From Nematostella vectensis (lineage: Eukaryota; Cnidaria; Anthozoa; Actiniaria; Edwardsiidae), in NCBI RefSeq assembly GCF_932526225.1, contig NC_064043.1:9105501-9169500 (forward strand): a stretch of 64,000 bases of DNA, given 5' to 3'. Below, piece by piece: positions 44,125 through 57,300 of the stretch (its first letter is position 1; every line of letters begins with the position of its first letter). The notes beneath the pieces are model-generated. The model made no database searches and was not told the origin of the DNA. It saw only the letters and a program-made list of their open reading frames with translations. A program made the translations under genes and the position numbers.

Positions 44125-47100
44125 TCAAGTGTTGCGGCATTTGCACTTGCACAATAGTGTGCATTCTAGGTGTGCTTTGATGCACTTACACCTGGTGCAC
44201 ACTCCTTTACAGCTGCACTTTGTCAGTTCGCTGCAACCCTTTAAAACCTCTGGTATTGTGATCCATCGAGGAACCCATGTGCCAGCCTCCTTGATCCACG
44301 CAAACTGGTCTGGCGAAGGCAACACCGGCTGTGAAATCTCACTGGATGTCCAGATCCCCGCTTGGTAGATGCAGCGCTTGACATGTTGCAGAAGGGCGTC
44401 CTTCAAAGGAGAACACATTTATAATATTATTTAAGGAATATACATCTAAATAGAAGAAACCAAAGAAGAACTGGAAGTCGTGGAGGAAGAGTGAAAATTG
44501 ATTACCTTTGTCGGTGGAAGCTTGTCCATGGCGCGGTTATTCTTACAAAAGAGTTCCATTCTTGCATCGTTGATGCAAGCAAACGGACTCAATTTGTCGT
44601 AGAGAATAACAGTGAACCTCTCGATGCGCTTGAAGTGCTCGGAGTCCAGAGTTAGTTGATGGAAGGGGTTGAGAGCCAGGAACTGTAAAGTTGGAGTTAC
44701 ATCTTTGTAGATGTCCCAAGTTTGCCATGCTGTTAACTTGCCCTTCCCGTAGAAGGATGATGTGGTGTCACAGCCACTGAGTGCGTGGAACACTGGCAAT
44801 GCGATAGACCTTGCTTCACCCAGACCTTCACAAATGGTGTTAATACTCAGGTACCGGAAGTGACGCCCCATGCCATACGACACCCACAGGTGCAGCTCAG
44901 GCTGGATGGATTTGAGTTGGTGAAATTTTCCCGCCAAGATTACAACGATGTCGGTGTCAACCGTTCTGACGATGACTTCATTTGCATGACTGGTCTCCAC
45001 TGCATGTCGGATGTGTACTACGATCCTTGTATCCGCCTCCTCGTGGGAACAATCAGGCATGGCAGCCTCGGAACCAATGGATGTCACAGAAACTCCTAAA
45101 ATAGTAGAAATTTTTATGTAAGCCATACAGCTAACACTACATAAAACATCAGACGAGCGAAGCTTTTAAATCTTCACTAGTTTACCTGAGGTGATGTAAA
45201 CTTCCTTTCTGACAGTAAACCAGGGGAACTCAGCCACTTTGACCGACAGGAATTGGAACAACTCCTGCTTGTTGCGGGGATCACGCAAGAACTCCATCCA
45301 CTTTGGAGGAATCTTGGTCCTCCCTTCCACCTTTCGTCTCAAGCCTGTTCCTCTCTTTTCTCTAGTCGCTTCTTTAAGACTGTTAGGGATGTAAGAATCC
45401 CAAACAATGTCCACTCGTCTGGATCTCAGATTACGTATATATGGGAGGAAGACATTTTCCGCATAGTCATCGAATGTCATCACTCCGGTCACGGGCAGAC
45501 AGTGGACAATTACAGCCCCATCACAGACTTTGCAGTCCACTTCTGTAGGGGGCTCTGGTTGGGAGGGCTGACTGAGGCACTTGAGAAGGTCGGACTTGGC
45601 CGTCGGAAGACGAAGACTTCCAAATTCTGACAGTGAAGGCGGGAATGGCTGAACCTCATGGCTAAAGAACTCTCTCAAGTCCGCATCACGTCTTTGCATA
45701 GCTATGTACAGTTGAGCAAACAGGGCGACATTATTCTGCAAACGGGAGATGGTCTTGGACTGTTTAGACTTGTTGCGTGACGCCTGTTTCCGAAAAAGGG
45801 GAAGCTTGTTTTGCTTTAGGGATTTGCCAATTGCCACCGTTCTGTCCTTGATTACATCCTTGAGGAAGCTTGAATACTGGCTCTTACCAAGAGCATCAAG
45901 GTTGACTATAGTCTCGGCTACTTCATTATCCATACAGTCGCGGCTGTCCAGGGTAACGAGCTCAGGAAAGTTGTCAAGGAAGGGGCTCCCAATCTTTCGG
46001 ATGACATCAATCAGATTGTTGACTTGGATCTTGAAGGTCTTCTGAGAGCTCAGTCCCGTCTCATGATTTGTCCGATCTCCTGTCTCGCTGTCTGTGTCGT
46101 CCAGGTACTGCCCTTCAAACTGTTGTAATAATCGTGTCGTTTCTGGGCCTGATAGCATCCAGCGCCTACATGAAAGAAAAATGTTTTCATCAGTATTGTA
46201 GCAAACTATAGATTACCTAATAAGGAAATGTGCGATTGGGGCAGCAAGAGAGCTTAGCAAGATTGCTCGAAAGCAAGACAATGCTAATTTTCCATCACTG
46301 GCAGTCATGTTTCGTGAGCTTCGCAAGACTCAACTTTTCACTGCGACCCCGAAGAAACAGCCGTGTCAGTTATGAAAAATATCTATCTATTAGGCTATCT
46401 GTCTTCCTTACTATAATACACCATATCATTGATTATTCTTAAGCTCATGCTTATATTTATCAGCTCACTGTATCTGGTGTAAGTAATAAATCAGTTCATG
46501 TTAAGTTGCTAGATCAACTAATAAGTCATACCTGAAAGCTGTCGGATTCTCTGTCAGTCCAACTGCCCCGCCTGCACTCTTCACGATATTGTTTTCCTGC
46601 TCATGGGCCTGGTCGAACGGCATTGCTGAAAAGTCGTTGCCAGTCCTTGACAAGACAAACTGGCCCTCGTCTTGAAACTTCTCGGTGATACTTTGTGGAA
46701 GGCTTTTCATGTCCCTGATGTGAATTGGCGTCCATCTGGCGTAGTTTACATGGTCCAACACGGAAAACAGCGGAACCAGCTTCTCCAAGGCTTCCACATA
46801 CAAGACAAAATTTCGCTGACGTTGAGCACGCACCACTAGTAACTAGCATCTGGTAGTGTAGTATTGCATTCCAGAAGCGAAATGTTGGGCTTGACTTCAT
46901 TGTTTCCTCACATTCAGCCGTCGTTAACTGGTCGCCGCTGTGTGAAAACGCCTCGCTCTTTAAATTCTGTAATGCCAGAACAGTAACTTGATGGGCGTGT
47001 CTAAAATGATAGCCGAAAAGTCAATTTTAAATAAAAGAAGTACTTTGAATAAAACACATCAAGTGAAATAGTAAGTAGAGCTTAACAAATACAAGTTTGT

Positions 47101-49536
47101 CCACATACCTGGTCCTTGTTAGACGAGTCACCTTTAAGAAGAAATCGGCTTCACCCGATGAGGCTACGTTTGATTCTGTAATGGCAGTAGTCCATCCAGA
47201 TCCATCTAGCAGGTCACCAACAACGCTCTATAACGCCATCTCGATATGAAGACCTGCCATCATGACAACGTACGCCTGCTCTCCGTGTGAGGCTGGCCAT
47301 TTCCATCTAGCAGGTCACCAACAACGCTCCATAACGCCATCTCGATATGAAGACCTCCCATCATGACAACGTACGCCTGCTCTCCGTGTGAGGCTGGCCA
47401 TTTACATTGTACCATTTTCGCCAAAGCGAAAAGGGGCTGGTCGACGGTTATTACCGGAATCTGGTCCGGATTCAGGAATGTGATTGCGTGCTTTAACACA
47501 TCCATGCCGTGTTTAACCATCGCTGGAGTGGCGGCCTTTTCGTAGAACAAGGTAAGCAGGGCAGTCACGGCAGGTGGGTGCTCCTCCAAAGAATCTGAAG
47601 CATGATATGCTGCCCAAGTAAGAGTGTCCTCAGACGTAACGGAATCATCGGTTAACTTCGAAGACGAATACTCTGCCCACTGGTCTTCCTTCTTCTTTTC
47701 CTCTGAGATGCAACTTTCTAGTTCTTCCATGCGGCAGCCAGGGGCAGAGTAGCCACTGCTAGCTGGTATCTAGTTCGACGGGAGGGACAACGGCATATTC
47801 TTCTGGTAGGTGATGTCCCGTTCCGTTTGGAGGTAGGGTCACCGGGGGACGTTCCTCGCCTTGCTTTGCGCTCATAGGTAATTGAAGCATACTAATGCCA
47901 GTGCCATGAAAAGACAAAGCCGCAGTTTTCGAGCTCGGATTGTGATCTAAATTGTCCAGAGCTCCTACAGTGAATACCCCTTTCCGCAAGCAAGCAGGAG
48001 CCACAACACCATCATCGACAAAGCGTTCACTCACGGAGGACGCAATCATGTCCTCTAGCTCTACAATACGCTGGTATGCCACTGAAACCCCAAGCTGGTA
48101 TAGTTTGGTTATAAGTGACTTGCTCCTTGTCATAGCGTGCACCGTAAAGCCGATGTACAAAGGTAATGGTGGCTCTCGTAACTTGGTATGTCGTGTCTGA
48201 CCTGTCTTAGACTTTTTTGCAGTTTCTACTTTAGCATTGAATAGAATGGCCTGGGCCACAGTTAAACATGGTTGTGATTCCTGAGCACAAGTGTTCTCGA
48301 TGTTTACTCGATGTTTACTCGATGTTTACTACTACGTTGAGTAGCATAGCAACTAGAGATATCAGACTAGCCGGGACGGAACGCTGCTGGCAGCCATCGG
48401 AGAAGCTTCCAGAAAACTTGAACCCTTTTTAGTCAAACATATCTTTACGAATAACGGCAGCAGCCTTTGCTAGGATGGTTGCATCTTCTGAAAAGTTCCT
48501 CTCTTGCACTGCATTCTTGATTAGTTCCTGCATTGTTTTCTTGAAAACTATGAGAGTATGCTTACCAACACTTTGCCCTTGGGCTTCTGGGAAACTTTCT
48601 AGAAGATAATTTTTAAGTCTCGTTTTATTTATTTTTTTGTCCACACCCAAAGTCTGGAGGCGACTAGTGTACAACGAATGCAGGTCACTTAACCTAAATT
48701 TGCCATCAGCAGTAGCTGAATCTTTGATATATTCCGTGAGCTCAACATAGGCCTGCGATTCTTTTATTTTCTCATCTTCTCTCTCTAAGTTCTCTACTCT
48801 GTTCCTTGTAACATGGCTTCTATAACGGTTGCGTAGATCGGTCATACAGTCAAAATGGTAGATCGCATCTGCTGCCATAAGATCTTCTGCTCCAGAAATC
48901 CTGGGCAAGATTGTATGATCTTGCAATTCGGTAACCATGTGGCGGATTTTATTATTTGTGGGAAACGTTGACACTTCGTGGATATGTTTTCCTCCAGCCT
49001 GGCCACAAAGGATGCAGTTCTCTTTTTGTGTATTCCTACTTCCCGACAACCTACGAGACTTTGATCTTGAAGCTTGATCTTGATATTCATCGTCATTTTC
49101 TGGCTCTCTGTTCCTTGCTCGCTCGGATCTTTCTTTTGCTCTAACAAGCTTGGAGTTGCTAAACTGGAGATGACAGGACTTATGCCAAACTGCTGCTTTC
49201 TCAATAAGCTCCTCTGTCTGTGTGTCGGTAGGCAAATATACTACTGATGGGAGCGCATCTAATCTAGAAAACTCCGATACGTTTCTTAGAAAAGAGCCGT
49301 AAATAGCGGATATCTCATCTGTGCCTGAAAGACAAAAAACCATCGAAGCCACACGATCAACATTTCTAGTATTTACTGTAATTAACACATCAATTTCGAC
49401 GAAAAACTGATCTGGATGACTTTAGCTGACCTTAACAAGATAAAAGTGGTGTAAAATTGATCAATTATTGGTAAAAGCAACGAGAAAATCGTCAATACTT
49501 ACAGATATCGAAGATGTGACTCCTGGAGGCCGCCAT
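44125..49536 (-). pseudogene. Transposon gene: zinc-binding, EADTR/DTD (XPG-like) and CXC regions, disrupted
   Basis: Coding pieces on the minus strand, joined by good GT-AG sites where intact: 49503-49536 (MAASRSHIFDI), 48429-49324, about 47759-48300, 47109-47730, 46532-47000, 45186-46165, 44506-45095, 44125-44400. Second piece: WHKSC, CILCGQAGGKHIHE and YHFDC, a likely zinc-binding region. Middle pieces: LDNLDHNPSS, ALDH-type DHVNYARW, FDQAHEQENN. Seventh piece: CSHEEADTRIVVH and VRTVDTDIVVIL, recalling XPG/FEN acidic motifs. Last piece: a CXC cluster, CSCKGVCTRCKC then CTLLCKCKC. Lesions: a nonsense codon at 48429-48431, an 11-bp triplication near 48297-48331, a frame break near 47745, a 101-bp tandem duplication (47202-47403), and a small insertion near 46840. 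The protein cannot be made intact. Confidence 0.85.
47202..47403. repeat. 101-bp tandem duplication inside the transposon gene
   Basis: CCATCTAGCAGGTCACCAAC at 47202 returns at 47303, with nearly identical sequence between. 101 is not divisible by three, so the duplication breaks the reading frame. Confidence 0.95.
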
Positions 49537-50192
49537 TTTGAATGCCAATGGCCGTGTGGGACTGGCACTAGCAATTTTCAGCAATGCTTAAAATGATCTT
49601 TCGCTTTTTTAAAAAGATGAAAAGTATTTTTCGATGAAAAATATCGAGATTAACGGGAAAGCATACTTATTCGCATATATCGCCATTCATTTTTATTTCA
49701 GGCCTCATAAATTAATATTCAAAATATGCACCTCAGGGAGCCCAACTAATGATTTATTCGAAAATTAATTCTCATTAATTTGCTACAAAGGAATTTTTGG
49801 AAAGGGCACTCCTTCTTATTATGTTAGTACTACCATAAGCTATAACTGTACCAAGTTTGGTGCTTTTGTCAGTTCTGTAACGATCAAATGCTTAAGAGAC
49901 CTGACTATTTCTTTTTTAATCAAATAAATAATCATGAGACGGCAAAAACAAATCATGTTGAGGTAGGGGCACTTTATTTTCTATACAAGACAGAGAAATT
50001 GATGATCAACCAGCGAGCGATTTATCTTTGGAAGGAGAGTGTGGAGGGAAAATGCACTGAAATGCACAGCGTGGAGATACTGCAAAGTCATAAAAAAATC
50101 CCTCTATGTTCTTTCAGGGGTGGTCAAATTTTTATCAGAGAACTCACTCTTCTCCCCTCCCGGAAAAATTTGGTCCACTTTTTCGGATTCCG

Positions 50193-50216
50193 CACCCCCC
50201 CCCCCCCCCCCCCACC
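50193..50216. repeat. C-run
   Basis: About 22 consecutive C with an A near the end. It starts the repeat-rich flank between the transposon and the RBM26/27 3' end. Confidence 0.95.
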
Positions 50217-50244
50217 CCTCAAGAAAAATCAATCCTAGTTACGG

Positions 50245-50720
50245 ACCTGGTTAGACCCCAAGGTACACTGATGGTTGAGGTCTGTTAGACCCCAAGGTAC
50301 ACTGATGGACGAGGTCTGTCTAGACCCTATGATGCGCTGATAGACGAGGTCTGTTAGACCGCAAGATGCGCGGATAGTCGCTGTCTGTCTAGACCCCGCG
50401 ATGCAATGATGGACGAGGTCTGTCTAAACCCCAAGATGCACTGACGAACGAGGTCTGTCTAGACCTTACATGCACTGATGGACGAGGTCTGTTTAGACCC
50501 ATTATGCAGTAATGGTCGAGATCTGTCTAGACCCCAAGATGCACTGATGGACGAGGTCTGTCTAGACCCAAAGATGCACTGATGGTTGAGGTCTGTCTAG
50601 AACCCAAGATGCACTGATGGTAGAGGTCGGTCTAGACCACAAGATGCAATGACGGTCGAGGTCTATTAGACCCCAAGATGCACGGATGGTCTAGGGTCTA
50701 TTAGACCCCAAGATGCAATG
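50245..50720. repeat. About 36-bp minisatellite, 13-14 copies, each with a hairpin
   Basis: Units carry GAGGTCTGTCTAGACCCC and AAGATGCACTGATGG with spacing of 33-38 bases. GGTCT and AGACC within each unit are inverted repeats separated by about four bases, so each unit can fold into a small hairpin. The region 50721-51353 that follows is gene-free and is probably the 3' untranslated part of RBM26/27. Confidence 0.93.
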
Positions 50721-51353
50721 GCGGCCATTGACTTTAACAGATGTTTTGTTTGTTTTGTGTTGTGCTTTGTTGATTTTTTTTCTTTTCTCTATTGAGTACT
50801 CGGCTTCTTTTCTTTCGTTTCATTCACTGCGTCTCTTTTCTCACTTTACTCTCTCGTGGCGGTTTTATTTTTCTTTTCATTATTTTGTACGTCCATTACA
50901 CTTGTTAATAGAACCTTTTACAACAATGCTGAATAACTACGCATCTATGACACAGTGCCCACCAAGTTCAATAAAAAGCCGAGGCAATCCCGAGTCCGGG
51001 CGACTACTGGGAATCAATACCCATTTTCACATACACAAAACAGACATATTTTGCTGAACAGTGGTCAACATTTTATGCTGACATCTCTGTCTCTATCCGT
51101 TTTTACATGCACCTTCAATGTAGAATAAAATTATAAATCAAAAAATAAATGCCGTGATCGGACTCTGGTCACAAATGCATTTGATAAACTCTGGTCAACC
51201 GTAAAAGGCAGGAAGCTCTCGAAATCCTCAGATTATTCAGATAACTATGTTACAATAATTCATGTTAAAATAAGAGTTTACAAGTTTCCTATAAAGATCA
51301 GAGCCTTTCCAACAACTCCTGATGGCTCGTGGTGTTTGGATAGTCTTTTCAAT

Positions 51354-54300
51354 TTATCTTCGCCAAGACCGCTCCTCTTCGTCTTCTTCCTCGTCAAAGT
51401 CTTCCAGTAGTAGCGCCTCCTCCGCTTCATGGTCGACATCATGTTTTTCCTGGACAAAAACAAAGAAAGAATATCATAACAGAGTAACATGAAGGAGGAG
51501 TGGTCAGTTGCAGACCAGACTGCTTTTTCCACGAGATAGATAGTTTGTCTTAGGATCAAAGTAATATTCCATGCAGCTTCGAAGTTTGGAAAACTTTCGA
51601 GCCCAACAACATTTCGGAAATTTCAATTTTCAAACCAATTTTTCCACTCGATGCGAAATATATAGAGTGCTTGCACGCTTGCGCTGGGAAAATATATAAT
51701 TCAAATTTTATTAAAATGAAAATATTTGGACATTTTGCCAATAACAAAACATTTCTATCCTGAGCATATCAATTTACCTTTAGTTTTAATTCTCATTCTA
51801 ATTATTTTTTTGTACGATTTAATGCTTGTGTACTTTCCAAACGAATTCTTTTCCAAGAACGTTGACCGTATGGCCCCTTTAACAAAACCTGAACATCATT
51901 ATGGAAATTCCACCATACCAACTCAGTGCCAAGATCCAAAGCGAGGTCTTCATCCAGACCACCACTGCTGATGGTTGAAGAGCGATTGCGTACCCCTGGA
52001 GTGGGCGTGGCGGGGGATGCAGCAGAAGCAGCTGTCGGGCTTGAGGGTCTGTACCATGAGACATCCAGCATCTGTTCCTTCAGTCGACGTCCCTTTGCAA
52101 AGGCCTGAAGAACATGGATAAGACATTCAGTCGGCAGAAACATAAGGGAAAGATGGCAAAAAATGGAGTTACTTTTCCGCTTTACTTCCACTGAAAGCGA
52201 CACCCTAGGTCCCCAGTGACACAACGGCAGAATTTTCTTTCAAGTGCATATATAAAGCAAGAGAACACTTACATTCCAAAAGAAAGCAATGACAAATGAG
52301 TGACAGGGTGATGGTTATCAAGGTAATACAGGAAGGCTTAACTTACGATCTCGGCCTCTTTTCTTGTGCGGAAGGTAAGCACCAGAATCGATGTTTTGCT
52401 CTCATAGTCCACACGATCAACATTGCCAAACTCCTAGGAGGCGATCAACACAGCAGGTTTGCAAAAACACTCTTACATTAGTATCGAAACATCGATAATA
52501 ACGTAGGTTTCTATAACGTACTTCATGCACAGCTAAATATTATCCCACAAGGTTATACAAAACAATGCACAATCGTATTACAAAACAATGCACAATCATA
52601 CAGCACATTGGGCAAACAACCCAATATTGTTAGACTCAACAACGCTGCCTTTTTTAGTGTTCTTCCTGTGAAGAAGACAGACAGGTAAACCCCTCTGCCT
52701 AACATATTATTTTGAACTAATGACATACCATGAAGTGCTCAACGACATTTTCCTTTTGTTCTGATGTGATGTTAGCGACACTGATCTGCTTTGGTCTCTT
52801 GTCCAAAGTCGCACTCTCTCTCGTCCACACCCGTGCCCCTGCACCCCGTCCCCTTCCTCTTGCCCCCCTGCCACGCCCTCTGACATGTGCAGAAGCCCCT
52901 CGGCCCCGAGATGGCCCATCAAACAATCCAAGAGACTTAGCCTGTGGATGGAAAATCACTCAATTTAAATAACATCATCAGTTGTCGTAAATGTCTTAAT
53001 CCACGCCTGTTATTTTCGCAAGGGATTTATTGGGAAGGCACATGTGTTTTTGCATTCCCTTATCGTCCACGAATGAACCTTTCCCACCATATTTAGGAAA
53101 AACAGAATATGTATATTTTAGAATATGAATGCGATAAGAGATGGCCCTGGATCGAGCTTGCTTGCCTTGCATGAGAATAAAAGCCCACGCTATTTTAATA
53201 GCTTAAAAGCTATCGTTGCTCTGAACCTACCTCCTGTTTGAGTTCTTCCACCTTCTTTTTTAGCTCGGTCGTGTCTTCACCGTGGTGCTGGTGTGAGATC
53301 AAGTCAAGCTCCTGATCTAGGATTGCTTTCTGCGCCTGAATTACAGTATGTGAGAATTACAACAACATTCAATAACAATGAACCATAACAATCAGGGGTT
53401 TCATTAGGCATAATGGCGGAAGCGCCAGCTATTTTCCACCGAGCGCTGGCTACTTTTTTTACAGTTGAATTTGTTTGAACTAAATAGATAAAATGACTTC
53501 CACCCCCTACTTATCAATCTCCACCGCCTACTCTGAAGATGCTAACAACTATTACATTATTTTACCTTTGTTATTGTACCTTTCAAAAACGCTGTCAGTG
53601 CAAACACACAAATGGCAAAAGACAGTTTTAAGAGTGGCCACTGCTTATTGGTACTATATATTTGTAAGAATAAAGATGAGAAGTAAACTTTATTTATCTT
53701 TATTTTTCTGCATTCAGCAGATATTTGGACTCACAGTATGTTTATATATGCTCATACTCACAGTATGTTTATTATGTGCAGCCAACTGTCATTTGACAAT
53801 TGGCTGCACTGAAGAAAATATTTGAAAAAGTACAAACTCTATAAGCATTTATAATCAACAAACACATATGCTTTAGGGAATTTAAAAAATACTTATCTTG
53901 AAAAGCAAAGCAACCATCACGTACTATCTATGCCCTTACTCACAATTTGTCTGGCTTGTTGAGGGCTCTCCTTAGACTTGACCGTGATGGCTGCAATCTC
54001 CACTTCTTGCTTTAACCCCTCAATATTAGAGCTCAGGAGCTTTAAGGTCTGAGAAGAAACCAAGTGTTAGTGTCTGGCGAGTTGGACCTTCTATATACTT
54101 GACATGACAGTGTCTTACAACCCCAGCTTAAAGACAGCAGCATATTTCAAATCAAAACCTACCTTCATGATGGCACTTTTCTCGTTTGCTGAAAGATTTT
54201 TCTTCTCCAGTTTCGAGATCAAAAGCTTTAGAGGAAACATAGCATATTTAGTGTCACCATATGTACAGTATTTAATTTTTCAGTAGGCAAGTTCCATGGT

Positions 54301-57300
54301 GGGTCCAGGATTGGTTACATGCTATCAACAGAACCACCCTTTGTATGTCTCGTCTTTGTGGGGCTCATTAAATTGAGCCATCCTTTAGAAAATCCCACAC
54401 TAAAGCTGCAAATATTTATCTACTGTACCTTCTGTTGTTGTATCTGTTTGTCCAGCAACTCTTGCTTCTGCTTTTGAATTTCAAGCTTCTTTATCATCAA
54501 GTCCTTCAAAAACAAAAATTTCAATGGTCCGATTAACGTTTTTAAGACATGTTTGATGTACTGTACTTCAAAATGATACTTAAACACAATATATATCTGA
54601 TGCATTCCCTGTATCATCCCCCTACAAAGACATGCCAACACCCACCCTCAACGCTGTACACATCCTTGACAGCTTCAACATCCTACCTGTTGCTGCTGCA
54701 GCTTAGAGTTCACAACGGGTTTGACCGTACTGGTCACCGTGGTGGATGCGGAGGGGGCTATTGCTGAAGCTGGGGTGGTAGCTGGTGCCACAGTTAAAAC
54801 CGCAGCAGAGGTTGTTACTTCGGATGTTGTTGTTATGGTGGCTGTGGTTGTTGATGACTTTGTCTCTGAAACTACTGTTTGCGGCACTGTTGAGGATTCT
54901 GTAGTTGCTGCCTCTGATGGCTTTCTGACAAACGTGGTTTTACCACTCTGGAACATGGTTGGTTTCTTGGGCTCAAAGACTTTCTAAAAGAAAAAGAATA
55001 AGGAATGTCAAGTAGGTTGTTTGGCAACCAATAAATATTTTGACAGTGGATTTGGTGAACTCGTTGCAAAAATTTTACCTAAAAGAATGTCTTAATTCCA
55101 AGTTCTTACATACTCTTGTGGTACTTCATCCTTACTTTGGACTTACCTTTGGTTCTCGTCCTGCAGAATTATCCTTTTGTTGGGGCTTGAAGAAAGAAAA
55201 GAAGCTTAGATTTCAAATCTAAACAAATTTTTATTGAATAAACAATTTGTCAAGAAAGCAAATCCTGAATTTCACATGTCTGTTGCAAAGAACATGGCTC
55301 AAGGGTAATCCAATGAAGACTGTACATTTGTGTGCAAGGTTTGTTGTCTTCTATTGAGAAGTTTTCACTGTAGAAGATCATGTGTGTGATCGGTTGGAAT
55401 TAACACTCCATAAAGATCCAACATACTTGGTATCGTGTTTGTGATTTAAAGGGATATGAAGGGCATTAACAAAAGTGCTTCAAAACATACCAAATAACAA
55501 GACAAATTGATTTTGTTTCTGTTCAAAGTACTGTAGGGGGCTTCTACTGTATCAAATAACCCCTACAATACAACAAATGTTATTGAATCCACCTTACCTG
55601 TTGATCAGGGTTGTGCCAAAAGACCCTGATAAATCTGCTCCCAAGCACAGCATCTGGACATCTGTATGCATTTCTTGCTTCAAGACTGTTGGAGAACTGG
55701 ACAAGTGCTGCTTCAGGGTCGTTGAAAGCATTAACCTATAATTGGTGCAAAATTGCAATTTAGTTAGCTTCCAACATTTGAAGCACCGGTGTTTATTAGG
55801 GTAGGCATGTACTTTTTTATTAGCTATCAGATAACATACTTCAAAAATTCATATTCTTCCAAAAGCTGATATAGCACTTTCCAAACTGACTTTTGCAGTT
55901 TCTATACTGAGGTTTTTTTTTAAAGCATTCAACTCACAACATGAATGTCTAAATTACAATACGTATCCTGTAAACCATAAAACATCAAACAAGCCGCACC
56001 TGAATATTGACAATATTCCCAAATCTCTTGAAGTACTCATTCAGTTTTGTGATATTGTTTTGGTCTCTTGGGATCTTTTTAATCTCTAAGGTATCAGAGA
56101 ACTTCCTTTTCATAGGAACATTCTTCACAGCATCTGACTGGTCAGCTGCAGCATCAGGGGCGGACCCTGGAGGTCCTATCACAACCCTTGAGGTCTCCCC
56201 TGTTGGTGGGTCTGTAGTCACTAAACAAATAATAAAAACATTGTGAAATAACATGTTGTGATATTATGAGTGGGTCCTTGTGTCGATAGACATTTATAAA
56301 ATGTAAACCATAAATTCTTGATTTTTTTCATAAGGGGGAGGGAGATTATAGCGGGTAACAATGCTCACCTCGGATTTCTTTTGTTTACAGAGAAAAGCTT
56401 ACTAACAAAATCCCCCTGAAAACAAATTGTTCTAAGAGACATTTAGGGCCAAAATACTTGTGGCAGGACATGGGAGGAGGGGGAGAGGATGTTCACTCCT
56501 TGAGTAAAGACTGATGTAGAGACTCACCTTGTACTGTAATCTGTGACTGGTCTGGGGGCACTGTTACCAGCTCTCTGGACCTTGCCGCCATATCAGGGTT
56601 GTAGGGAATGCTGCCAGGCGGCATTTGCCCAGGAATGCCTACACGCATCCAGACAGGTGGTCGATCAAACTGGGGCTGTTCAGGGTTATAGGTGTCTGAT
56701 GATGCAATTAAAAAGCAATGTCAATTCAACAGGTTTTACAGCACACATCTATAGAGAAGTCATTCTATAGTCATTCTATAACAGGTTTATAGCTTATTCT
56801 AAAACCTATTGAACAGAGGGGAGCCCTGTTGCGTAGGACATTGAACTGAAGCAGCAGTAAATCAATAGCAACTCAAATAGTTGATTTGCTGTTTTTTGTG
56901 TGTGTTTACCGTCAAATTATCTGATTTAAGATCTTAACTGTTTAACAAAAAACCACACTATAAAAGGGTAAGGACCACCCACAATCGACACCTTTTGAAT
57001 TCAAATCCGAAGTAAATATGGCTGGTGGTAACGGAACTCAAAGCGAGAAAATAAATTTCTGCAATTTGCTTATATACTGTACAATTCAGAGGCTAAAATA
57101 AAACATATTTAGAAACTTAGAGTAGACTTATACATCACATATGAAATCTAGAAGCACAAGAGGAGCTGATTCTCGCAAAAATTTGACCAAGATTTGAGTT
57201 GAATTCGAATTACGCGCCGATTACGCACCGAATCGTCCTTGTCTCCGCCATTTTTAAGAGTCCACAATATCTTTACAGCCGCTAAACACTATAGAACATG

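Larger units (their letters stand above)
43361..49905 (-). mobile_element. 6.5-kb DNA transposon relic with terminal inverted repeats
   Basis: GTCAGGTCTCTTA at 43361 and its complement ending at 49905 begin inverted repeats of roughly 115 bases. They share GATCGTTACAG, TGACAAAAGCACCAAA, TTGGTAC and AGAAGG(G/A)GTGCCC in the same order. TA lies just outside both ends, and TTT outside that, so the target duplication is TA or a 3-base TTT. Between the ends lies one multi-exon minus-strand gene, now broken. The coding content (Cys-rich zinc-binding region, an EADTR/DTD acidic region, C-terminal CXC cluster) resembles repeated uncharacterised cnidarian proteins. An Academ-like assignment is possible (that superfamily has 3-4 bp duplications and XPG-like nuclease parts) but unproven. 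Confidence 0.85.
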
